Assembly: GCA_950022655.1 (NCBI GenBank)
Contig: OX465583.1
Location: 38,343,360-38,407,359, forward strand
Length of the DNA stretch: 64,000 bases
DNA from: Alentia gelatinosa
Lineage: Eukaryota; Annelida; Polychaeta; Phyllodocida; Polynoidae
Direction: 5' to 3'
The notes beneath the pieces were generated by a model. It searched no databases, was not told where the DNA came from, and saw only the letters and a list, made by a program, of their open reading frames with translations. Both the position numbers and the translations under genes were made by a program. Shown here piece by piece: positions 14,013 through 23,799 of the stretch (its first letter is position 1; the number at the start of each line of letters is the position of its first letter).

Positions 14013-14230
14013 TTCAGCGCCGCTATGCGGTCATGTTGCATGGCAACGCAGCCGTTCGGCTAAATATTGCGCTGTCGTGGTTCACGCCGATGCATTCAAA
14101 CATAGGGTGTGAGGGGCGGGTATGACTGCATAGGTGTTGTTTTCCTCCAGACAGGAGTGTTAAATAATCGGGGACACTCTAAACACATAGATAGGTTGTC
14201 CCAACTTAAGAGTTGATTATTGTCTCAGTT
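14013..14230 (+). repeat. Diverged copy of the outer inverted-repeat family of the 35.7/40.6 kb element
   Basis: It shares GTTCAGCGCCGC near its left side with the inverted repeats at 35.71 and 40.64 kb. It then shows in the same order a GTGTGA..GG.GGGT segment, an AGGAGTGTT-like segment, and a segment ending in AGTTGATTAT. No partner in inverted orientation is seen nearby, so it may be a solo or truncated end. Confidence 0.5.
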
Positions 14231-14322
14231 TTTAGGCATCCTTTAGTTGTTACAGAGCCTATACAATATCATGCATTGGTAAGCATTATAACACATGACT
14301 AGCGACTTCGTCGTCGTATTTG

Positions 14323-14344
14323 CCCCCCCCCCCCCCCCCCCCCC
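14323..14344. repeat. Poly-C tract (22 C)
   Basis: An uninterrupted run of about 22 C. Length is likely polymorphic or affected by sequencing error. Confidence 0.95.
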
Positions 14345-15369
14345 ACATGGCATGGTTGGCATGGTTCGAAATATGTCATGAGAGAAAAAGTATGTCTGTC
14401 TATCGATCTAGAGAAAAGATGAGCAGGTTCGAATTCAACACTACAAGAGAATTTCACTCTCGTGGCCCTTCAGTCTACATTCCTAGGTCTGGTTCACTAT
14501 GTCTCTATGTGCAGGAGAATCGCCAAGCGGATCTTACAGACATTTACACGTTTCATATTTGGTAGGTAACTATTGGCAATGGATTTGTATTATTTCCATA
14601 ATTCAGAAACTCTTTTATGATAAAGTAATTCTAGGCAAAACAATTATTTTGGACAAACATATATAGTCGTTTATACAATTTATATATATTTATGGGTGGG
14701 ATAACTTCGACAACAGGACCCAGGAAGTTATCCAGGTAAAGACTCACGCATGCGCGACCGGCATCGCAGTGACGCACCGGCATCACCGCGCCACTTTACA
14801 CTCGTCCTTCCATCTACACGATAATATTTATGTCCTTGTCTCCAGAAATTACATGTAAATAATAATTGTCATAGTGGAAGATGAAAAATGAAAATGCAGT
14901 AAATAAAACAGGAATAAATGTATGTGCAATACATAGTCTGGCAATGGCAACAAAACTAATTAACTAACTATATCTGGAGGGAAAGACACCCCCACAAAAA
15001 ACAATATACTTTTCATCGAGCAACTCAGGCCTCACGACTAGATTACTGGTTTGTACATTCTCAGTTAAGTCTTGCAATTACATGGTGTAAAAAACAAAAA
15101 AATTAAATTACTCCTTTGCATATGGTACCCACATTTGCAGAAACTGCAACTCTTTTGTGGTCTTTCTGTCAAAAAATTAGAATGTCAAGTTTTATGATTA
15201 AAATTTTATCGTAGTTTAGATAAGGTATCCATTATTAGTACTTTTTCACATTTCTTCAAGATCTTTTTATAGTCTAGCAACCCACTATAACCATTAAGTT
15301 TTATACCAGTTAAATGTTAACTAAAGTCAATGAAGGTAGATACTACATATAACATTTTTGTAAATCTTG

Positions 15370-15383
15370 GTTTCCATGGCAAC
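15370..15383. promoter_or_regulatory. RFX-type X-box motif (near-palindromic)
   Basis: GTTTCCATGGCAAC fits the RFX X-box consensus GTNRCC-N(0-3)-RGYAAC with one half-site deviation. A perfect version lies 165 bp to the right. There is no adjacent recognisable gene, so function is unproven, and the motif could be carried by a repeat. Confidence 0.35.
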
Positions 15384-15534
15384 AGAATAATTGATTAAAA
15401 ACACACATAAAATTGGTATTTTGGGGATAACTTTGTTGCTTTTGATTATTTTCCATTCATATTTGGCATGATTAAAGGTCCTTGTGATGCACATCTATTA
15501 TAACTAAAATAATTGTAAAATGGAATGTTCCTGT

Positions 15535-15548
15535 GTTGCCATGGCAAC
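15535..15548. promoter_or_regulatory. Perfect palindromic RFX X-box motif
   Basis: GTTGCCATGGCAAC is a perfect 14-bp palindrome matching the X-box bound by RFX factors, which control ciliary genes in animals. No ciliary gene is visible beside it. Palindromic CCATGGCAAC motifs also occur inside some invertebrate repeats, so this may not be a working enhancer. Confidence 0.4.
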
Positions 15549-15952
15549 CAAATATGTATTTTTGTACATAGTCCCCAAGCCATATTTGTTATAGTTTGAG
15601 AAACTCAGATGGAAAAAAACCACAGAAGTACGTAAAAAAAACCACAAAGTATATGTTGGTCTGTGATGGCGTTGGTGGTTGATGTGGGTGGCTGGGTCTA
15701 GCTGTGGGTGATGATGTTCTTGTTCTTGTTAATAGGTGTTGATGGGTGTTTGTATCAGTGGTTCTGGCTGTTGGTGGGTTATTCTCATAGAACCAGTGCA
15801 AGTAGAATATTTTTTGAATAAAAAATTTTGGAGGAGGTTAAAAATTATTATGTGGGGCTAATCTCTACTGGGTGGGGCAACCTTCCCTGAAAAACTATTA
15901 GTTAAATATTATAAATGTGGCCACGGTGCACCTTATAACATATGTACATGAA

Positions 15953-16377
15953 AAAGTGGTCTTGCAGCGTGACCGGGCACCCGAAATTAATGTAACTAAT
16001 AGCAAACCAATAATTTTTCATTATTATATAATTTGAATCGTTTCTTATATGAAAATTAAGTGGTATTAGTGAATTTATGGGTTTTTCAATGGCTAAATTT
16101 AAATTTTACATACCGTACAGGTCTACCCAAACAAGAATTCTTTTACTTTTAGAAATGAGAATTATAGCAATTTCTAATATAACGATCAGTGTGGACAATA
16201 GGAAAAAACTTATTTAGATAAATCAACTCCAGTATCTTGTACCTTAATAGATACACTTTCACATAAATCATTACAAACATTTTCCAAATCTTTTTATATT
16301 TCTCTAAATCTTCATAAAAAAATAGATAGCAATACGGTCAGTCTGCAAGATACGGTCACGCTGCAAGACCCCTTTTA
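15953..16377. mobile_element. Small MITE-like element with about 24-bp terminal inverted repeats
   Basis: GGTCTTGCAGCGTGACCG at 15958-15975 is repeated in exact inverted orientation at 16353-16371, and the match extends outward through an A/T-rich AAAAGnG end. The 420-bp interior is AT-rich and non-coding. A partial internal repeat (CTGCAAGATACGGTCA) lies beside the right end. I could not define a target-site duplication. Confidence 0.55.
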
Positions 16378-16602
16378 CACTTTAATGTAATTCTTTTTTT
16401 AATTTGGAATATTTTTTGCTGATGATAATAATTCAACGATAAACTCCTAGGGAAAAATAGAATAAACACCCTCTGGTATGGTCAAAAATTAGTTAAATAT
16501 AAAAAACGGCTTTTCCAAGGCATTGGTTTGTAAATTTTTGGTGATTTTTGACCTATTTTGACCACCTGGAGACTAAGATATTGATATTTTACCAGTAAAC
16601 CC

Positions 16603-17260
16603 CCCCCCCCCCCCCCTCACCCTACTGCCTCTCCACCATACTGACCCTCCACCATACTTCCCCTCTACCATAGTGCCCCTCTGTACAATACTGTCCCTCC
16701 ACCATACTTCCCCATAACCATGATATTGGTAATAATAGGTGCTGGGGTGTGTGTGTGTGGGGGGGGGGGGGGCAGCGTTTTGTAGGGGTGACAAACATTT
16801 TGGTATAAATTTATATTCGGGCAACTGTTATATTGGTTTTTTTTGGTTTCCATAGGGTGCAAATGTGTTTTTTTTTATTTAAGTGTGTGTGTGTGTATGT
16901 GGGGGGGGGGGGGTGGGGTAATTTGACAAAAAAAGAAAATTTACACCAATTTCTGTACCAATGGCTGTCCTTTGGGATCATATTTTGATAAAAAAAAAAA
17001 TAGGGCCTACACCAGTTTCCTAAAATGGGGGGGGGGGGGGGGTTGTGTGTCATTATTTCCATGTGAGGCCAGCCTTTATCAGGGCCAACTCTTCTTTTGG
17101 GGGGCCCAACTATTTTTTGGGGATGGGGCCGGGGTGGGGGTGAAAGGGGGGGGGGGGTCGTTGAAACTTTTTCTTTATTTCAAAGGGGGGTTGGGGTTGT
17201 ATATTCATAGGGGGTCCAACTTCTTTTTGGGTGGGGGAGGGGGGCTGGCGGCAACTTTAT
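16603..17260 (+). repeat. G-tract-rich low-complexity region
   Basis: Many runs of 8-16 G lie on the plus strand (about 16760, 16900, 17028, 17140) separated by T-rich words such as CTTCTTTTTGGG. A C-run lies at 16603-16617. The open frames it creates are Gly-rich or Pro-rich artefacts. The local strand asymmetry is extreme. Confidence 0.8.
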
Positions 17261-17308
17261 TCTGCATTTCCAAAGGAGGGGTAACTTTTTCTGCCCAACT
17301 TTCTTTTT

Positions 17309-17392
17309 AAGGGTATCAAAAGAAATTAATCTGACCCCAAAATCCAAAAGTCTTTTTAGGGGTATCAAAAGGAAATTGATCTGACCCCAATA
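17309..17392 (+). repeat. Two-copy direct repeat (about 30 bp)
   Basis: A GGGTATCAAAAG-AAATT-ATCTGACCCCA unit occurs twice, at about 17309-17338 and 17360-17391, separated by a short AAAAGTCTTTTT-like spacer. It is non-coding. Confidence 0.7.
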
Positions 17393-17428
17393 TATGTATA
17401 CACCCATCAACACTAACATCATCTTAAA

Positions 17429-17580
17429 CGGCCAGTTACGTGGTGTAGTGGTTAAAGCATCCGTCTCCCTGGCTGAGGTTCAGGGTTCGATTCCCGGCCG
17501 CTGCAGTCACTTTAAACTTTTTCCGTTATATTCTACCTTAAATCACTTTAGATCGTTCTTTCAAATAACGTGTATACTTA
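17429..17580 (+). mobile_element. tRNA-derived SINE (or tRNA pseudogene)
   Basis: The segment shows both internal RNA polymerase III promoter boxes of a tRNA gene: an A box TGGTGTAGTGGT at 17441-17452 and a B box GGTTCGATTCC at 17484-17494, at tRNA-like spacing. The 5' and 3' acceptor strands do not pair and the T stem carries a mismatch, so it is not a functional tRNA. A tRNA-unrelated A/T-rich tail follows to about 17580, as in SINEs. The exact 3' end and copy family are not determined. Confidence 0.65.
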
Positions 17581-17949
17581 CTTTTGTATTTTAATATTGT
17601 ATATATGATACACATTGATGACTGTATGTATCATATGATACAGGTGATATTGTTTATTATCTCGGGTGTGCCACTGCATTGACTGAGCTTGACTGACATG
17701 CAATGCTCTCACGCTTGTAGAGGAAAACAGTAAATAAGCCTATTAGGTCTTTTTTAAATCAGATATAAATGTCAAGACTGTTTTCCACTTGTCCTTAGCT
17801 ACTTCCTAGTCTTTGTTTGATACAAATAGGTTAATTACTCACCGAGTTATGGCATAAAACGCACATCATATCTTTACTAGTTCTCCAGCCCTCCGCTAGG
17901 GTAGATGGCGCCCTCTAGTGTATTCTAGTAGTAATTAACATCTTGGAGG

Positions 17950-18332
17950 TGTAAAAAGTCTCGGAGGTGTAAATCTCGGAGGTGTAATTTTGTCTTTGTA
18001 GCTTTCTAGAGATTTGAAAATTTAAAGTGCAGTAAAAGTTTAAATGTGATTATTATGCATGTTGATGGATCTTTCTAATGGTGTGTTTTTATTTTTGAGA
18101 ATTTAAACATACTTTTGATTTAGAGGCCATCTCGGAGGTTAGTTCTTAAATAATCTCAAAAAAAATGAAAATTCAATTGCTCATCATTGAAAACACAATA
18201 TGTCTAGAACCTTCAATTAAAAAGTTTCAGATACAGATTTTTTACTGCTTTAATTTCATATATAATAAAGGCTACTTCATAAAGTTAATAAATGTGTACC
18301 CAACTTTATATGGCAATATCTCGGAGGTTAGT
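17950..18332 (+). repeat. Dispersed TCTCGGAGGT motif cluster
   Basis: Five copies of a (C)TTGGAGGTGTAA, TCGGAGGTGTAA or CTCGGAGGTTAGT motif occur in about 380 bp (near 17942, 17960, 17975, 18130 and 18315). The first three are nearly tandem. The context is AT-rich and non-coding. Confidence 0.6.
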
Positions 18333-19474
18333 GAAAACTGTGGACATTTACATGTAGACTCAAAATTAAATTTTCCATTAAATGACAATGTAAAAAAATA
18401 TGCCTAAATCAAAAAGGGATGTCATTTTAGGGTAAGGATATGGCTGTGTATCCATCTGATAGATATTTATCAAAAATATCAGCCATTGAGCATAAAAAAT
18501 ATGATAAAAGACATGTCATTTTCCAGGGGTATGCAATCTTCTAGGCATGAACAAAATAAGTAACATGCCATAAACAGAAGCATGTGATGTGTAAAAAAAA
18601 TGCCAAAGATGCCAGGAATCATATACAACTGATAATGATTGAAAGAAAATATTTGTAAAATACTAAATACAAATCTAATACCAAAGACACAGTTTGCCTC
18701 TATTTGCAAGACTTAACAGAGAATATACCCTGAAAGCTTCAAAAACAGAATTAAACACCCAGAAATCAGCCATGCACTATTAACAGACCACTCTTTCATA
18801 ACCATAAGTCTAGAGCGTGAGCCGCTTCCAAGGGGGCCAGGTTATTGGAAATTCAATAACCTCCTACTGGGAGACCGGGCATATACTTCAACACTTTCTT
18901 ATAATATACAGGGATGGAACTCAGAGTTCTCTGAAATGCGTCCAGATCTACGTTGGGACTTTACAAAATATAAAATAAGGGATTTCACAATAGCTTACTC
19001 AAAAAAGAAAAAGAAGGAAGATAACAAAGAAAAGTTACAAAAAGAGAGGAGATAAGCAGAATTAGAAGACAAGTCCAGTCCCCAAGATATACTAGAGTAC
19101 ACTGAAATTAAGAAAGACTTAGATTTTGAGGCTAAGAAAATTGCACTTTACAGAATGTTCAAATCCAAGGCTAACTGGATAATCCACAGTGAGAAGCCCA
19201 CAAAATACTTTGTTAACTTACAAAAGAAAAACTACAATGACAAACTAATCTCCCAAATCAGAACACAAGAGGGTACCCTCTCTACTGACCCCAAAGTGAT
19301 AGATGACAACATATACAAGTATTACAAGAAGCTATATTCTAAAGATCAAAATAGCCGCTTAACTGATAACCTTCACAACATTCTGGATCGCAATCATATC
19401 CCAACTCTCACTGAGCCAGATTCTAAAAGACTAGAACTACCTTTGTCCTTGAATGAAATTAGTGCTGCCCTTAA

Positions 19475-19838
19475 CCCTTTAAGGACGGCTACCTGTGGCT
19501 GGGCTGTCCCCATAAGGACGGGAGCTGGTGATTGTGTCTATTTCTAAAGGACGAACACATTTTGGATAAAGTACTTATTTGATGTTCCATCACGTGATAT
19601 TATTGATATTCAACAATATTTTACTTATTTTAGCTTACTAATATTAATTTTGATATTGTACCTACATTTTTTGAAGATTTCAAATATATTGATAAATTAT
19701 TTCCTTGTCAAATACGATTTTATAGGATTAAGTGAAATGATGCCTTGAGGCATCATTCGGCCTGGGCCGGTCGATGCCTCAAGGCATCATTCGGCCTGGG
19801 CTGGTTGATGCCTCAAGGCATCATTCGTCCTTAAAGGG
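19475..19838. mobile_element. piggyBac-type MITE inserted in the LINE
   Basis: A 364-bp non-coding element bounded by TTAA at 19471-19474 and 19839-19842. Its ends are perfect inverted repeats: CCCTTTAAGGACG at the left and CGTCCTTAAAGGG at the right. TTAA target duplication plus termini starting CCC is the hallmark of the piggyBac superfamily. It has no transposase and must be mobilised in trans. Its position splits the LINE RT frame exactly, giving a relative age: it inserted after the LINE. Confidence 0.92.
19738..19827. repeat. Three tandem palindromic units inside the MITE
   Basis: Three copies of a unit of about 32 bp, each centred on the palindrome TGCCTTGAGGCA or TGCCTCAAGGCA followed by TCATTCGGCCTGGGC, lie against the right end of the element. 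They may be subterminal transposase-binding or structural repeats; that role is inferred. Confidence 0.8.
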
Positions 19839-22800
19839 TTAAGAAACTAAACAACAACAAATGCCCAGGCACAGATGGGCTTACTGCAGAATTCTACCGT
19901 TACTTCTGGAGTGAAATAGGTGAAAGAGTTCTTGACTCCCTAAACCATGCTAAGGAGAACTTATCTTTAAGTACTGAACAAAGAAGAGGGGTGATCACTC
20001 TTATCCCCAAAAAGAACATAAACAAGGAAGAAATTAAAAACTGGAGGCCGATCACTATGCTAAACACAGACTACAAAATTTTAACCAAACTTTTGGCATT
20101 AAGACTACAGAGCTGTATCAACAAGCTCATTTATCATGACCAAACAGGGTTCTTACGTGGGCGCTATATTGGATGCAATATAAGGACCATAAAAGACAGT
20201 ATAACACTCCTAAATGAAAAGAGAGTTAATGGGTTTTTATTGAACTTAGACTTTGAAAAAGCCTTTGACTCTGTTTACTGGGAGGCAATAGGTGATAGCC
20301 TTAAGCTGTTTGGGTTTGGTCCAGAGTTCCAGGAATGGATCAAAATTATTTACACTGACCCCGAAGTTTGCATATCCAATAATGGCTTCCACACAAAGTG
20401 GTTCAAGCCTGAAAAAGGTACTCGCCAAGGTTGCTGTATCTCCCCTTATCTGTTTATATTGACGATAGAGCTTCTAGCAATTGCCATCAGAGAGAATCAT
20501 GAAATTAAAGGAGTTCGGATCGCCAAAAGAAAAGTGAAGGTCTCACTTTTTGCAGATGACCTATGCTGCTTGGTGCAGGACATTAAATCGATTTACAAAA
20601 TCCTTGACATCCTATGCATTTTTGGAAATCTGGTGGGACTAAAGATTAATGAAGAAAAATCCAAAATACTTTGTGTGGGCCTATGGCAGGGAGGGCCCAC
20701 TCAGAATCTCCCATTACAGATAGTCTCATCTACAGAGATTCTAGGCATTATCATAAAGAATAACATGTCGCAGGACGATGAATATGCTCTCAATTTTCAA
20801 AAAAGACTAGATAAATGCGAAGCCATATGTAATCATTGGTCAAACAGGAAACTGTCGCTGAAAGGCAAAATCACAGTGGTCAACAGTTTAATCATCCCCA
20901 TCATTCTTTACACTACCTCGGTGCTACATACACCCAAAAGAGTTTTCAAGGAATTCAAACAAATCACAAACTCCTTTATTTGGCAGAGCAGGGTCAACAG
21001 AATTGCACATTCAGTCTTGTGCCAAGATATTGATAAGGGTGGGTTAAAACTACTTGACTTGGAAACAATGTACAGAGTGTCCAGAATAAAATGGGTTGCT
21101 AGACTGTGTAACTGTGATTTCCAGCCATGGACTTTATTCTTTTGAGAGACACTGGGTATTGAGGACTCCATCTTTGAGTACTTCCTTCAAAAAAAGAAGC
21201 GTATTACTAAGAAAATCAGACTCAATTTTTACAGGGAGATTATCCAGGCATGGGACAAGGCCTGTAACACATTCCCAACCACAGAGAGGGAAAGACAGAA
21301 TGAAATGCTCAGGGAAAACATGTTCATCATTCCTAATAAGGACCTCCAGAGGCTTTTGAACTCCTCATGGAGAAAAGCAGGTATACTTCAAATGAAAGAT
21401 CTCCTCATAGGCAAAAGACTTATGACTGATAGAGAGATAGAGACAAACTTTCGGATGGAGTGTTCAAAAGACCAATGGTCAATTCTCCAGGATAATACAT
21501 TCTGGTTAGAGGACATGACATTTGAACATCTGAATGACCCAAACAGATGCTTATTTTTGAATGTAGATGAAGAAAAACCAATTGACATATTAAATTGTGT
21601 AAACAAAAAACTATATAGTACCTTTATTGCCCAAAAATATAAGGAATCGCCAGGTGTGCAAAATTGGAAGGAACTTTTTCCTGGCACACAGGACAAGGTA
21701 TGGAAAGCCCTTCACATGAATGCATACAGGGCAACAAGAGATACAAAACTCCAATCACTCCATTACAAGGTAATGCATAGAATATTGCCTACCAACTCAT
21801 TTTTATGTCAAAGAAAGATAATTGAATCACCTAAATGTTCCTACTGTGGTGAGAATGATACGGTAGAGCACTTTTTCCTTGATTGCCCAGAAGTGGAACG
21901 ATTCTGGAAACACATAGTCACCTGGCTGAAAGCAGTCAAGGGGTGGCATTTAGACACCAACCCAAAATTTTTGCTGCTAGGTACAGAGGATAGAGGGAGA
22001 GATGCAGAATGTTTCAACTATATTTGTATGCATGCTAAATTCTACATTTATAAGCAACGACTCTTTGGAAACAACTCCTTGGTAATTTATGAATAGAGTA
22101 AAGAACTAAGAAACTGCCTGAGGATGGAGAAATTCTCATGTAGGACCATGGGCAAAGAACTTAAGTTCCAGAAATGGGAAAGCTTCCTGGAAGCCATGTC
22201 ATAGGCCTATACAGATAACAACAATCAGGAGGGGGGCGTTTGGTTAGGGGAAGGGGAACGACAGACATGGAAAGCCAAAGTCAATTTTATATAGCAGAAG
22301 CATCAACCACTGTCAATGTAATGCTTGTGTGATATGATCAAAGAACTCCAAGAATAAGTCCAAGGTGGCAGCCCAGGGGTGCCCAAGTATAATACAAATG
22401 CCTATCACTCACCAATTAAAGAACCAGTCTGTGTCAGGAATCAGTTGTGGTGTAATGTCCTGTCTGTATATACCATGTGAATGTCTACTGTCCTTTGTCA
22501 TGTATTGTCCTGTGTCATATGTATGTAACAGGTGCCTGTATATGCCCTTATCATCCACCGGTACAAACCAGATATTTCTGTCATGCAAGAATAGAAAATA
22601 TGTATAAAAACTTAGAAATTTAAGAAGCATGTGATAGTTATGTACAGTAATATCAAGTTCTCTATCATATAGGATTGGGTATCATCTGAATTAATTTGAA
22701 CCCAGGGGCACTCAATTTCTGCATTCTAAAGTTGGATAGTTAAGTAGCAATAGGGTACCTCGTCTGGTAACAGTCACACCAACACATTGGAATTCACAAC

Positions 22801-23346
22801 TGTTATGTTCCCCAATTAAGGGCTAAGATACTTCCTAGGCTCCAAGCTAGAGGTGGAATACCTAAAAGGGTTTGCTATAACTTAAATGAAACCCATGAGA
22901 GCCTACCTAATACAAAAGTTTGTTAAAACTACCAAAAATAAGAGCAAGCTCGCAAAACTCTTAAGTAAGTAGCATCAAATTGATAAAAGACTGTTCCCTT
23001 TTTGGAGTTAGGTTTAATAATTCCCCAGATCTGGAGGAAATTATAAACTGTGCAGGTTTCAGATATATTTAACTTCTGTATAGAATACATATCAAGGACT
23101 GGAGCATGCTATAGAGGGCAGAAAACAGAAGTATGAAATTACATTAAGTTACAACATAGGAAAGGGAACCAATGGATTGAGGAGGCTGACCACACACATG
23201 TAACCAAACAAAAATAAGCCAAATGCAGATGCTAGATTTTTTTTCATTGTTGGATTATACGCCTGTACATTGAAGATTAATAAAGAAGAGCAAAGCTCGT
23301 TTAAAAAAAAAATGGGTATATAGAAAACGGTATATATATACTTGTG

Positions 23347-23348
<2 letters not shown>

Positions 23349-23410
<62 letters not shown>
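23349..23410. repeat. (AT)n microsatellite
   Basis: About 60 bp of pure AT dinucleotide just beyond the poly-A end of the LINE. It may have grown from the A/T-rich retroposon tail. Confidence 0.97.
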
Positions 23411-23413
<3 letters not shown>

Positions 23414-23672
23414 GGTGTGACATTAATGGAACAAAGGTATCAAATGTTGGTTGAACTGCAGATACAAGAATAATTGTATACAATTTGTATTCTATAAAGG
23501 AGTTTACCTAAAAGATACATGAAATAAGTATCAGTAAGCCGATAAGGATGATAAACCCACCAAATTGTAGCTGGAATACCGTAGAATACGTTGGAATCAA
23601 TGCATTGTCTCTAAACATAATCTAAATGACATCTACGAACATATAACCCATATACACTCAGTCCTCTAATGC

Positions 23673-23673
<1 letters not shown>

Positions 23674-23763
<90 letters not shown>

Positions 23764-23792
23764 GACAGAGAGACAGAGAGAGAGACAGAGAG
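23674..23792. repeat. (AG)n microsatellite with ACAG interruptions
   Basis: About 65 bp of pure AG followed by AGAC-interspersed repeats. The Ser-Leu repeat frame on the opposite strand is an artefact. Confidence 0.97.
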
Positions 23793-23799
23793 CATGTTT

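Larger units (their letters stand above)
18717..22204 (+). pseudogene. LINE ORF2 remnant: endonuclease tail, reverse transcriptase, Cys/His knuckle
   Basis: Readable parts in order: endonuclease C-terminus (about 18726-18810); linker with Lys-rich region (18900-19150); RT N-terminal region (19155-19470); then, after the MITE, the conserved P-G-T-D-G turn (19863 on), fingers W-R-P-I-T-M-L-N, catalytic F-E-K-A-F-D, the R-Q-G-C-C-I-S-P loop and the F-A-D-D catalytic pair (about 20550). The C-terminal domain has C-S-Y-C-G and H-F-F-L-D-C (about 21840-21885). In-frame stops are TAA at 19053, TGA at 21143 and TAG at 22094, so the copy is dead, but few mutations separate it from an intact frame and it is fairly young. 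Coding frame is continuous once the MITE and one TTAA are discounted (368 bp, which explains the frame shift). Confidence 0.88.
18690..23311 (+). mobile_element. Degenerate L1/Tx1-like LINE with 3'UTR, AATAAA and poly-A tail
   Basis: A non-LTR retrotransposon in plus orientation. It runs from the last part of an apurinic endonuclease domain (L-T-D-H-S-F-I at about 18780), through a reverse transcriptase and a C-terminal Cys/His knuckle, to a stop at 22202-22204. A non-coding 3' region follows, with AATAAA near 23277 and a short A-run ending at about 23311. The 5' part is missing or unrecognisable: a frameshift near 18714-18720 separates a possible earlier endonuclease fragment. A MITE is inserted at 19475-19838. 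Clade assignment (L1/Tx1-like) rests on the RT motif style and the terminal C-x2-C-x7-H-x4-C knuckle. Confidence 0.85.

Noticed and set aside
17429..17505. A functional tRNA gene
   Set aside because: A and B boxes are present, but the acceptor arms do not pair and the T stem is mismatched; a SINE head or pseudogene fits better.
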